From contig OENT01000498.1 in the NCBI GenBank assembly GCA_900239685.1, positions 42,290 through 106,289 on the forward strand: 64,000 bases of DNA, read 5' to 3'. Of the stretch, positions 11,865 through 24,452 are shown one piece after another. Both the position numbers and the translations under genes were made by a program. The DNA is from Rotaria macrura (taxonomy: Eukaryota > Rotifera > Eurotatoria > Philodinida > Philodinidae). Positions within the stretch are counted from its first letter, which is position 1; the number at the start of each line of letters is the position of its first letter. The notes below the pieces were generated by a model. It ran no database searches, had not been told where the DNA came from, and saw nothing but the letters and a program-made list of their open reading frames with translations.

Positions 11865-14740
11865 CTTATTGATGTGATCAGCAAATATTGTTTTTGAACT
11901 AGATTGCAACGACGACTATCAGGAGTTAATATGGACTCAATAGATTCACAAGCTTTGACAGCTCCACAGCATCTTCACGTTGATTTTATTGCCTTTTTAA
12001 ACCCTTGCAATAGTTTTGATTGATGAAAACAAATCTATTTTTTCAGATTTCAATTGCGTCAACATCGGATTTAGGAAGACTAACACATTGAAAGTGTCTA
12101 TTGAAAACTAATTAGATACCTGATATTGGACGCACATAATCTTTTTATTATCTTCAATTGTCAATGTCGTGCGTAATTTAAAACAGCATGATCAAATCGT
12201 GAAGAATCCGCATGTTTCATCAATATCTATGAAAAAACATTCTAATACGTATGGTAACAATGGTTTCACACTTGTTTTATTCGGCATTTCGAATCAAAAA
12301 CACTTATTTGTGACGTAGATGTGAAATGAAGTAACTGATACAAGTAACATTTAGTTGTCTTGGAATTAAAATAAGATGACGTACGTGCAGTACTGAAACG
12401 AGCAAAGTTTTAAGTTGTCTGTTTTCAAACAATAAAAATTTCACTTTCTATTAACTGAATTCACTTTACGAATAGATATTTTTAACAAATTAGTTATGTT
12501 CGACTATTTGCCGATCCATCGAATATTCAATTAATTCGTTGATCAGAGTGTTATTTTCTTATCTCCTTTGTTTCCTTTTTATCATTCAATTAGCTTCATT
12601 GGATTTCCTCATTATTCAATTTTAGATCTAAGTTTCATTATCAAAAGATTTGAGTGATGGAAAAAAAGAACAGACAGCCGAGATTCGCCTGCTGACAATA
12701 TCATTTAGGTTTCATCGTTTCTTTCTAACGACGCCTCTCAATTTAGTGGCAGGTTTCTTTTAAAGTATTTCTATTAATGAAGTTTAACTAATCGCAATAG
12801 TATATATTTATATAACACTTAGTATGTTGGGCGAATTCATGTTCTTCTCTAGGGAATCTAATCGGTGTTTCACGTGAGACTTACGGAGAAACACTCATCA
12901 ATCAACGTGCTTCGCCTATTGCTTGTCGAATGTTCTGCAAAATGATGTATGATTTGCTCGTATGGAAAGATAAAGTGCAAACAACAATCCCAAATACGAA
13001 GAAACATTGCGAGCTGCTCGAATCAATTCGCGTGTCAAGTTATGATTAATGATTAAGATGTTCTCGAAACAAAATTAGACGACTCTGTCTCGAGCAAAAG
13101 TTGCAAGGTCACACACATACAATTTTAAATACGTTAGTTTTGTTTGTTTCTTTCATCTCTAGTCACTTACGATCGATTGAACTAAACGAAGAAGAAGACA
13201 AACTGATAAAATAATTCTTGCAGAATGGCTTTTTATGAGCACAGGATTATACTCGAATGCCGATGATTATATTTTCTAAGATGCTCAGCATGAGAATGCC
13301 TTTTAACTCTTATTCTTGCTTTCTACTCTCTTCTACTTTTTCATTGAATCAAGTGTGGACCAATAAAATGATAAAGACCGCTGTCGGTGGTTTCGAAACT
13401 TCATGAAAAAAGTTCGTTAATATAATATATGCCAGACGAGTTCATTTTTCTGTTTGACACCAATGTCTCTGTTATGATAAGAGACAAAATGGAAAGCAAC
13501 AGATTGCTCCATAAAAATTCATAACCTTGATTAGGTATTTGTTACTTAATTGAGAAACATGTCAAATATTTATTATTCTAGTCAACATAAATGAAATAAT
13601 TCTGAGAATTTATCCAGATTAAAAATGAAATATTTCAAAATTTTCGTAAAACTGTAATGTAGCTACGACCATTCGGCAAAAAAACATCACCAACGTTTCA
13701 CTTTTTAGTCAATTTTTGTCGTGCAAAGTATCTTCGTGCGAACAAAAACAACGGAAAAATACTTGACTAAACATTTAAATATGAATATCATCATTGAGGT
13801 TAAATACTTGAAAATATTTAGACTAGAATAAAAAGACGAATAATAATATTCTGATATTATGAAATTAAGAATATTGTGTCTTTTTTCATTGTCAGATTGA
13901 TATCACGTAAAGAGTTCGCATCAGTCATGTCGTCTGTTCGACGTTCATTTTTAAATTTGTTTGCCACACTTATTTGGAGATATTTCAAATGTTCGAAAAC
14001 TTTTATTCTAATCATGTTCTAATAGAAATTTCATCAATTTTATTTCGATAATCTAGGAGAAACGATCTTTTAAATCAAATAACTCGTAGTTAACTGTTCA
14101 ATTCTATTCATGGCAAGCGACATTGATAATACAATCGAACGATCTTCAAGTGATTTCATTAAATTGAACCGTTTCGTTTCCATTGAAAAACATGATTTAC
14201 TTCAAATTAGACTGTAAAAAAGAAAATCTGTCAATGAATAGAACAGTTTGCAACGAGATACAATTGTTTTTTTTCTAGTTGTTGACTATAATATAGTTTA
14301 GTCTACGAATTGCTTCTATTTTTAAATGCACTATTCAACATATTAGAATACGATCTATCGAAATCTTCTATTTCACCTGATGAAAATTCCAAACTGAACA
14401 AAATGCGATGCATACCGCATATTTATCGTCGTAAAAAGTGGACACACAGAATCACGCTCATTTCGAAAATAAAAAGTGAAAATTCAATACAAGATCAGTT
14501 CTGTAAGATTGTCGGGCTTCACAGGCAACGTAGGATACTATTGTTCATTTCTTTTCTTTTAAACAAAGCTCACTAGAGAATATAAATAAGAAGTGTAAAA
14601 TGTCTCTTGACCATAGGAAAATATTTCTTTTTTCTCTCAAGGCCAGAAATTCAGTATAAACGGTTTCTTAATTCAAAAAAAAAACGAAACATTCGCCTAA
14701 TTTGTAGAGCTTTTCATGTTACTTTTTGCTTTTAGGTTAA
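11865..14740. other. Gene-free stretch upstream of the secreted gene
   Basis: Includes the likely promoter of the minus-strand gene just above 11865. No coding exon, RNA gene or clear repeat was recognised in the rest. Confidence 0.45.
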
Positions 14741-14749
14741 CCTTAATAC

Positions 14750-15505
14750 AAGTTACTAAAAATGGTCTCTTCCTGTTTCGTCGACACCCCCTTCATTGTC
14801 CCGGTTGGTCGACAGAAATTTCTTTCCTACTTCGTCGACAACTATTTCCTTCCTTTGATAAACCGCAATTTAATAATTACACGCTTGGTCGACTAGTTAA
14901 GGTCCAATTAATAAATCACAAAGTCAATATCCAGTTGTTTTAAAGTTAAACGCCCAGTGATCTGTGGTTTGATGAATAGAAGTCACAATTCACTTTCATA
15001 TGCAAATAGATTTGATGGATGAATTTTTTCACTAAGTTTCCGCTGCGTTTTTCTCTTTATTCTTCTGAAAATTATTCGGAGTGAAATGTAAATTTTGCTG
15101 AGATAAATGTGAAAGTCGAAAAACTTGTGGCATCATTTAAAAAGGTATGTTGGATTTTTCTCAGTAATAGTTACGCTTCACCCACAACGATTTTGAGAAT
15201 AATGCATAGAAAAACTTAAAACGGACATTCTGTAAAACGATTTGTCGAAAACAAACGTGGGTGTATAGCAAAGTGCATTCTGACTATTATTCCTCAAAGC
15301 ACAGATCAAGTGCCTTTTAACTTTAAAAAACTGGATATTCATTCTGTCATTTATTAATTGAACCTTAACTTGTCGACCAAGCGCTTATATATTAAACTAC
15401 GATAGATCAACTGAAGGAAATAGTTGCCGACGAAGTAGAAAAAACGTTTCTGTCGACTAACCGGGAAATCGCTCTAATTGGTCTTAATTAGTCGACCGAA
15501 TGATT
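14750..15505. repeat. Large imperfect fold-back element rich in GTCGAC
   Basis: Two arms of about 225 bases form an inverted repeat: roughly 14799-15025 and 15255-15476. Matching landmarks are CCCGGTTGGTCGACAGAAA against the complement of TTTCTGTCGACTAACCGGG, CTACTTCGTCGACAACTATT against AATAGTTGCCGACGAAGTAG, and CGCTTGGTCGAC with TTAAGGT further in. The loop of about 230 bases is unrelated AT-rich sequence. Identity is imperfect, so the element is old. No transposase frame is present, so it is a non-autonomous fold-back or MITE-type element. The exact ends and a target duplication were not resolved. Confidence 0.7.
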
Positions 15506-16235
15506 AAAAATAAGCAAATACGACGATTCATTACTGAATATCCATTTATTCACGTTTCCTGTAAAGTAAACGTTGTTCTCATGTCAATATTTCGATCGTA
15601 ATTCTATGAAAATAATCGACACGCACAAAAAATTCTTAGATCTGTTGAAGCGAAACCATATTTAGTTTCAGTACTGTTGATGAATCGAGCGATATTATTT
15701 TTCTCTTGTCAAAGCAAAGTATGCGCTGCAACAAAACATGAAACAACGATTAACGAGCACAGACAAAAAAGAGACGAGTATTTTTATTTGTTTATAAAAT
15801 ATATAAAAAAGAATTTCCGCGGTAACTCGTATGGATACGTGTATTTAATTCCAGTTGGATAGAAGTGTCATTTGGAGTTGTCTCATGGTGACATGCAAAG
15901 TTCATCAGGAAACGATGATCGATATGAACGATGAATTTCTTAATAAATAATTATGATTCATTTTCGAATAGTCCTAGATTAAGTAGATGCATTCAGCTAT
16001 AGAAGAAGTGCTCATGTGGCAACAATTGCCCAGTGACTAATCTCTCATCAATTTACTATTGATTTTCATCGTTGTCTGGTCGTTAGTGAGATTTTTGTGT
16101 TAAAATAATAAAGAAAACACCAGCAGAGGAGAAAATCGAGACTAAAGAAATGTAAACGGTCCGAGATACTTAAATACGAAAAGATGCCATAAACCTAAAG
16201 AGTTATTTTAAATAGAGACAGATCGTTGGCGTTGA
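15506..16235. other. Intergenic, 3' side of the TLC gene
   Basis: No coding or RNA feature was recognised. Confidence 0.4.
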
Positions 16236-17128
16236 TTAAGTTGATTTTTGCTTTAAATGTAACAGTTTTTGTAGAATTAAATTAAACCAATAAAAATTGA
16301 GTATTCTTGTCAATATGCACAGAGCTGCTTGTGATAATCCAATGATAATACTTTTTACATCACCAAGATTAGCTGCCTTTAGCATGAATTGAGGTGCAGC
16401 TAGAAATGCATATCCACAGACAATGGATCCGTAAATAAGACGACTAAACACGAAACTTATGACGAATAGAAAAGTAAACATATTATGTAAACGTGGCCGA
16501 TTTTTGAATATTGTTTTCAAATTCAATGGAATCGTGGAAAGTTCTTCGCCCAATAAATAGAAATGGCACGAGTGACAGATTCCGTTCGTTATACCTATAA
16601 AAGATTCATTGAGCAATAGAACAATATCGGAATCGAATAAGAATACGAACCGGAGGTTAATCCAATTATGATTATAATATGATGAATCACTGCCGCACTT
16701 GTTCGCACTGATTTACAAAACAACATCAGTAACAAATCATATATAAAATAACCAAATGAATAACATATACTGTAAATCATAATTTCATCACCAGTTCCAT
16801 AGATTCCTCCTCCGGCTATCCGATTGATTTGTTTGAAGTTAATTGAATAACGCATAAGAAAATTGACAACGCTGAATACAGAGATCGTTGCATGGAATGT
16901 TGAAACAAGGTAACTTTTATTCAACGGTGTTAATGATGAAGAAAGAAAATAAAAAATTAAACTATGAATTGCTGTTGAAAGTATAATTATGGTGAATATT
17001 GGCACATCTGACGATGGAAGATTACCGAGATCTGTTTTTTTTTTGATAGATAAAATATATGAATCGAAAGAAGGGAAGAACATCTAGTAAAACTTACATT
17101 CAATTCGAGCATTATCGTCAAACAACAT
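16236..17128 (-). CDS. TLC-domain multi-pass membrane protein (TLCD4/TMEM56-like)
   Basis: Exons 17128-17098, 17031-16651 and 16594-16236 join in phase to 256 codons, close to the 263 of human TLCD4. Hydrophobic segments alternate with short loops, giving about six or seven membrane spans. TLC landmarks in order are STFHATISVF (first TLC helix), GYFIYDLLLMLF, a histidine pair in AVIHHIIIIIG, then LGEELSTIPLNLKTIF, followed by a long final helix ending LLHLKQKST. TLC proteins act in lipid handling at ER or plasma membranes. Lag1p catalytic histidines are only partly represented, so a ceramide synthase role is not supported. The start is inferred: ATG 17128 sits directly after a CAT-repeat tract. 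The alternative is reading through the first 66-base intron from ATG 17083, which gives MFFPSFDSYILSIKKK instead of MLFDDNARIEY at the N-terminus. Confidence 0.75.
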
Positions 17129-17132
17129 CGAC

Positions 17133-17160
17133 GATGATGATGATGATGATGATGATGATG
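17133..17160. repeat. (GAT)n trinucleotide microsatellite
   Basis: A near-perfect run of about nine GAT units. It lies five bases upstream of the inferred minus-strand TLC start, so length changes would fall in its 5' leader. Confidence 0.9.
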
Positions 17161-20100
17161 AAAATGAAACAAAATGATTCAATATACGTGCGTCATCATG
17201 CTCGAGTTGTCTTGATGAGAGAACGGGGAAAAAAGTTTTTGTATTCTCACGCGCAATTTTATTTCTGTCTGCCCTTTGCAAAGAAAAGTACACAGAATAT
17301 AAAAGGTGTGTGAAGAAAGGAAAAAAGAAAAAGAATCGGTCAACTTTTTTTCTTCTTTCTCCTCCTTCACAGTCAAGAAACGCGAGCTATACCGAGGCAG
17401 CATAAGTGTTTGAATAATGAACGTGTTCTGTTTATTTTCCTTGTCACACAAAGACAATGAATTTCTTACAAGGAATATTAATAGCATTACGTACCGACTG
17501 ACTGAAATCAAGGCTTCGCGTAAGACACAATCGAAAATGGCTTCAGTACTTCCTACCATCAGAGCATAGCGCTCTTTTCGAAAAGACTTCTCAAAAGACA
17601 GCTCACATTTTTCAAGAAATTAATTTATGTAACTAATCAACCGAAAACAAAATGATACCCGACAGGGTAATCCAAAGGGTTTCATCTCTCTCTCTCTGTC
17701 TTTCTCTTTAAGTCGACAATTTGTATACCTATGGTCGGAAAATTGAGTTTTAGTTGTAAAAATTCCTGATCATTTTATTTATAATGATTGAACATGCTGA
17801 GTATTTGAAAAAAAAATCGAAAATTTGAATGTTTTAGTCATAAAAACCGAGCGAAATATTATTTTCAACACAGTTTTAAGATATAAATTTGTGTGGTTTC
17901 ATAGAATTCTGCTTTAGTTCAATAAAATGTGAATATGAAAAAAATCTGAACCCTATCTCCATTATAGAGACTTCAAGAAAATGTCATGAAGTAACTATGA
18001 ACGTACTTTATGTCACTTGTAGAGAGAGATGCACTGTCGTCTAGTGAAACTAAAAGCAATTCCTTCTAACTACATGAACAGATAGAATAGACAATTAGCT
18101 AAAACTACTGAACGATCAACTTACTCTTGCTGATCTATCGTTCATGAAAAATTTCCACTGTAGTCTTTCTCGGCGGATTCAGATTATATACTCGAAATAA
18201 GACCGAAAACATTTATATTCTCGTAGGGTTGATCAAATCCTATTCACACAAATCTACGTAGACAACCATATTTCCCAGAAAATTTTACTAAAAATATATT
18301 TTTCCGCCGATGATGTCAAATGTTTCGTCGACAATTCAACTAATAAACGTACATCATAAATTGCTGACGACACGTGACACATATTTCGATTGTATGCTCT
18401 TCTATTTGTGTTTGAGTATTCTCTTTGTTCACGCCTACTTCTACTCTTCAATAGAATGAATCATAATGATACGGAATAGTATGCTACGAAGAATCTTCAA
18501 GACATAATCGAACAGTTATCACTAAATGTGCGTTTACTTCGTATCCAAACGATTACGGAGCTTAGACTTCTCTTTAGTGAAATTTATCGGGCTGCGAAAA
18601 TCGGTTCTTCCGTGCGAATTCAAGAACGGATTTGAAAATCTGAAATAGTGACTCAACTGATTATATTATTTTTCGACTTCCTGCTCGATCCATAATCGGA
18701 CTTGCGCGATAATGAATGATCGGAAAATTTGAAACTTTCAAATTCGACTGATATCAATCGAATGAACAGAGTTTGGCTTGTAAGTGAAATGTCTAAATTT
18801 GATGTTCATAACAAGATCGGGAAGATATTAAAATATTCAACTTGTCTTTCTTCGATCGAAACTCACATCGTTAAGTTGAAACTTTTCTTTCTAAATGTAG
18901 TAAACTTTCATTGAGATGCTTGCTCTTTATCTCCTGTCATTTGAATACAAAGACCATTACACGCAGTGCAACACAAAGACACATGATTTATTCATGAGGC
19001 TTGTTTTCGCGAAATGGTTGAAAAACATCGTCAAAGTCACATGTGTTAATGTAAAGAATACTGCGCAAAAAAGATAAAGTTTCAACTTAACTCAGCGTTG
19101 TTTACTAGTCTAGTTCTAGATTTCATTGAAGTCAAACTTGGAATTGCAAATCATTTCAAGTCTAAAATCAGCCAACTCCGTGTCAAATTGAAACAAACCA
19201 TTGGATTTCGTATGAGACTACACTTGAGGAATAAGAGAAAAACATTGAATCTTTACTTTGGCGTAGAAATCAATAAGTATCATTTTTTGTATGCATTTCT
19301 AATTCTCTGCTTCTATTTGATTGATGACAAACTGTTCGCGTCCATCGATCTTAGAATTTGACGAATGATTGACTAACTGCCTGTTGAAATGAGAATGATT
19401 TATCAGAGACATGTACATAGAATAGAATCATTTTAGCATGAGTTTTTTTTTAAAGAAGTCAATATCGTCAAGCAACAACGAAGATTCTTACTTTGTTTGA
19501 CATAACACCTGTTGAGATTATATTACAAATGAGTCAGTGAACAACAAAACTATCTTTAGATTATTTATGGAAGAAGTCTGCTCAAACAGATCTCTACTTA
19601 TGGACTGTGCTCTTCTAGAAGGTAGCATAATCCCCTATTATCGGATTAGAATTCATCGTAGAAATTATAGCACATAGTCCGCCTTAAATAGAAGAATGTA
19701 ACCTTCTATCATGAGAATAACTTGTTTCTGGATGACTTGATAATGTGACTCTTATGGTTAAATTTTAGTGCTCATTTTTTATAGCCACTTGAAAACTGAA
19801 ATGTTCGCTTGTTGCTTTGTGTTATTTATGGATGCGAATCAGCTCTAGTAGATGTGAGTGAGTGCAGTTTTTACTAAGACAAAGACTCCGATCGACATCC
19901 TCATTCAGAACTAAGCGAATAGAACTCAGAATCGTTTCTTACAAGTGACATCTACGAAGATTCTTTTACAGGTTTTAAGCCTTCTGTCTATAATTCTTAC
20001 AGTTGATCTACCCCCCCCCCCTCCCTCCACAAAAAAAGGAGTAAACTCATGTAGTGATAACATCTAAGTAGTCATTTGCAAGATCCATTAATCAGTTGAG

Positions 20101-23100
20101 TTCATGAACGAGAACGAACGTAATCAAAAAACATATTAACTTGTGTCAAAAAATCGATTTCCTATTCCGCTTCTTTGAAATTGGAAATTATCATTTATAC
20201 ATCACTAAATCACAGGTTTTTTACATGACTAAGATGAAAATCACTATATACAACAAATATTGATATAACCTTTCAACTAGTTTCAATGATAATTCATGTG
20301 TTACTCTTGTAGATCAATCTTCGATATTTTTTCAGCCTTCATTTCCGAAAATTTGAATGAACTGTAAAGCTAAGAAATCGAAATACGTTTAACGAATCGA
20401 CATACAAACGATAATGAGAGGTGCTGCCATAGCTGAGTATTGTCCATCATTCTGAATGTTTTGGTTTCAGATTACATCCAGGCATTACCTAAATGAATCG
20501 AGTGCGATGCAAAGTGTCCTAGATTAAGTTTTGTTTTTATTGTCGTCAATATTAGTTCTTTTTTCCAAGTTTTAAGTACTATACAATTACCTTATTTAAA
20601 AAGCAATTATGTTCTCTCGCAGAGATTTGCATTTTCTAGTACCCTATGCAAATATCTTTCATGGTGACGTAACCAGCTGGAAAACAAGTTTGAGAACATA
20701 AAATGTGTCTTCATTCGACACCAATCAACACCGTTAGCCATCCGATTCTCGAGATATACGTTTGATGAAAGTAACTTTTTGAATATTGAAATTATCGAAT
20801 CAAATAAACGTTCGAATTCTTAATCGTTATGTTATATGGCTTGGTTTTTATAGCCTTGCATCTATTTCTTTGTGTAATAGTTCTCACATAGCTTACATCA
20901 TCACCATAAAGAAACTGAAGAAACAAGGACTTTCCTGTAACACACTGTTTTATTATTTCTATTGCATTATGACAATAGAAATAACTTTTGAATAATTAAA
21001 GACATGCAAAACTTATCCACCGAAAGCTTTCTAGTTTGCTAGACGATTCAAAGTGCTTTCCGACAATGATGAATTTTATTTTATTGAAAGTTGTTCGTCG
21101 AGTTGATATTGTTTGTCAAGGAAGGATATACTCAATACTATTTGAAAGTTATTCTTGAATAAATAAATGAAATGTAAGAGATGCATATTGAAGAATGATA
21201 AAGAATCTCAAATGTTCTATTAGAATATATGTATGGTGGCTGATTTAAAGTTTATTTTGAAAATTATAAAGGCTTTCGAAATCTATTTGTAATGATAACG
21301 AACAAAGTCAATCAATAGATATCTGATGATGAATTTATTTTCATTCGATTCGATTTATTCCTCAGCGCATAAATACAAGTATGCAGGGCAATATAAAAGC
21401 GTTCGTGTTCTCAGAATATCTTATTATTTTTTTCAATGTCTTTCTCATCGTAATGATTTCTTTCAGATAAGAACTACAAATATCTTTTTTGAATCTATAA
21501 GAGTATATTTTTGCATGTCTTCGGAAGATTATTGAATGATATCTCATCTTAATTGTAGATATGTCTATTAAATATTTGCTTTCAATTTAATTTATGCGTA
21601 AATTGAATCAATAGTTTATATTTATTTTAAATTACAATGAAAATGAAATGCATAACAATTCATTCTTTGCTTTTGTTGGCGTCAATAACCAAACCAAGTA
21701 TATGTGCAAAGGAGACCAAAAAACGAGTGCCGTCATCGGATATGTTTGATCAGTTCGTATGTACCTCCACTGTTTATTCCGAAAGAAATGATTTTCATGA
21801 TAACTGTAAAGAGGAACTCGCGCATAGTCATTCATTTGCTTTCATCATCTATAATCTATAATTACTCTTCACTGATTACAGTGAAGAGAAACTACCGCAA
21901 GTTGCGAACTACCGTTCATTTACGCACGATTGAAAAGCATAGAAATGAAAGAGAAAAATAAAACTCACGTGCAAAGTATCAGTAGCTAAATTGAGGATAG
22001 AATTAAATACATAAGATAAGACGAAAACGCACAACACAGACTTGAATAAGAAATGATGATCGAGTAAGCATCTTCATAAGTTAATGAATGACTGAATTAC
22101 AGAACATATTGTCCCAAAATAACGATATAACTACACGAAAATCGTGTTGATGGCATTTTGTCAACGAAACAGTATTTAGTTCAAGGGATGAGCACTGAAA
22201 AAATCTCACAGGTTTTCATGCAATCAAATAAGATAGATGAAATTCACACGAGCGCGCATCGCAGTATATTAATATTTTCTGATTAAATTTATCCTTTTAT
22301 TGACTTCTACAAGTGGGACCTATTGGCATGTTCGTTATACACTGTCTGATGACTCATAAAACAAAAGAAACATGAAACTGGATGCGCAATCGAGAACACA
22401 CCGGTTTGATTTTATGTCTTGTTAAACTCTCAACTGATACTTTTGTTTGCCCGAAATGTTTTTCCTCTCATTTAGCTGTTCCGTTGGCAAAAGAGCAAAT
22501 AAGCACATGTAGAATATGGCTCACTTGTTGTAAATTGTTTTTAAGTACTTTTCGAGAGACTGATAATGATAATGGTGAGTACATTTAAAAAATGCATCTG
22601 TGCACATAGAGAAAATCATTCACGAACGAAGGATTGAATTTTTTCAAACATTAATAATATTGATAACTATCTCGATACACATGTATACTAAGATTATCCA
22701 CAGTGTGATACCTTCACTGTTGATGTTTGATGTATCCTGAGTTTCAGATAAATGAGAAACCATAAGATCGTTGATTTCACGAAAAACAACTTCACAATGT
22801 ATTTTTTCACATTTTTAACTTTTGATTTGTAGAGTATGTTTTAATTATTCAATCGGGTATAAAGTAGTTTGTTCAACAAGATTAAGCAATCTGGAATGAA
22901 CGCATCGAATTAATTGAAAACTGAAACGGACACAAGTTTTCTAGTTCTGTTTCGGTTTGGTATGCTTCATTCACGGTCTTTGGAGTGAGAGATTGACTCA
23001 AGCTAGTTTCACACTTGTTTAAAACTTCGCGATTTCGTATAAATTATCATATGTGGATTATTATTATTATTATGGTGGTGTGTTTGTTTGTATTCGTTTA

Positions 23101-24110
23101 CTTCCCGAAAAAGAATCAGAGTTCAGTTCGTTTTCGATTTCGGATATTAATTATGTTTTCATCTTATTATTCGTTTTTGAAGGAACGAGGTATTGTCGAT
23201 GCACAAATATTCTTCTCAGACGACTATGAATAGACTCAGCAAGCGTCTTCACACATTAATCACGAAGTCAACAATATGGTGGGTGTGGGTAGAGGTTTGC
23301 GTGGGGAAGAAATTACCAACTTGCTCCCCATTCATACCCCGCGGACAACTAAATCCACATTGGACACACATCTGCCCAACCATAGACACCAATATACTCC
23401 CCCACATGTACATCCTTCAATGCATCTTTAACATTCTATGAGTCTGATATTCGAATACGATGCTTTGACAGCATTCAAAGATTATTACAGAGAACTAGTG
23501 TTGAGAAGAGGTTTATTTTTCGAGATCGACTATTATAGCCTTTTTTAGATCTCTGATAACTAAAAGACGAAAGACCTTGCAGGCACAAGAACAAAAAGCA
23601 TGGCTTCTCCGTTATTGTCACTTTTAAAATATCGAAGATGAAGTAAATACCACCAACAGCCTAGAACTCTGCTACTGATCGAATCAACTAAAATTCACGT
23701 GTTGCACATATTAATATCGTTTTTATTTTTCAAAACTATGTGCACTGGATTCACTATTTTGATAAATAACAATCAGAGAAGAGGAGCTGACTTTTTTGTT
23801 GAGTGTCTCGCACATAGTTCGAGACGTAAGGTACTGTCAGCTGCTTTAGTGGTTTCTAATGTGATGTATTTCAAGGTTATTTTATCTAAATTAAGAAATT
23901 ATTCTAGCAAGTTTCCTTCAGTTGTTAAAATAAACCGGACGATGTCAAAAGACATTGCTGAGGTCAATTTGTGTTATTCATATTCTGCAAAACACATTAT
24001 CTTTGCCTGTTAAAGTTTCCTCTGTGCATTCTCAGTCGTCGTAAACGAGAAACTTAGACCAGTCCATAAAAGATTGGCTTAAGTGCAGTCTTTATGCACA
24101 GAAAAGTTAT
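17161..24110. other. Long gene-free, AT-rich stretch
   Basis: About 7 kb with only short open frames lacking conserved motifs on either strand. Notable low-complexity sites are a CT-rich run (CTCTCTCTCTCTGTC) near 17685-17702 and a C-run with CCCTCC at about 20010-20028. A GC-rich patch with GTGGGTGTGGGT occurs at about 23278-23345. No tRNA or rRNA was recognised. Confidence 0.45.
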
Positions 24111-24114
24111 TCCA

Positions 24115-24452
24115 GTCAAACACGAATTGTAGGAAACGTTGAGCCGAATACCATTGTTTGTGTTGCCATCCCAGTTAGTTACTACTTGTAAGAAGGCTGT
24201 GGCAGCACCAGATATGAGCTAGTGCACTACGTAACCATCGAGACTCTGGATTGTTCCCAAATACACATTGCCAACCGTATATGCATCATTTAACTGAAGC
24301 ACGACGCACTCAGGAGAGCAGTGTTCAGAATTAAAAGATGCATCTGTAGCACTGCCAACTAAATATTCGCCTTGGAAAGTGGGCGTATCCGCAAAAGTCT
24401 CGAAATTAGAGGCAATAACTGTAGTAGGCATGAGGAGAGCCGTCCTGAAGAA
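24115..24452 (-). pseudogene. Coding fragment of unknown family with an in-frame stop
   Basis: On the minus strand, a frame following a good acceptor (TTTTTCTTCAG at about 24462-24452) runs with protein-like composition. It goes through FETFADTPTFQGEYLVGSAT and VLQLNDAYTVGNVYLGTIQ to a TAG at 24219, then continues in the same frame with LISGAATAFLQVVTNWDG and a glycine/asparagine-rich tail. The codon bias resembles the real genes here. I do not recognise the family. It may be a decayed gene, a relic of a transferred gene, or one exon of a split gene whose other exons I cannot see. Confidence 0.4.

Noticed and set aside
17133-17160. CRISPR-like or tandem array
   Set aside because: It is a simple trinucleotide run in a eukaryotic genome. 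No repeat-spacer pattern exists anywhere in the window.
17179-17559. 126-codon minus-strand frame upstream of the TLC gene
   Set aside because: Low-complexity lysine/glutamate and serine/phenylalanine composition from CT/GA-rich DNA; no motif and no splice-consistent link to the TLC gene.
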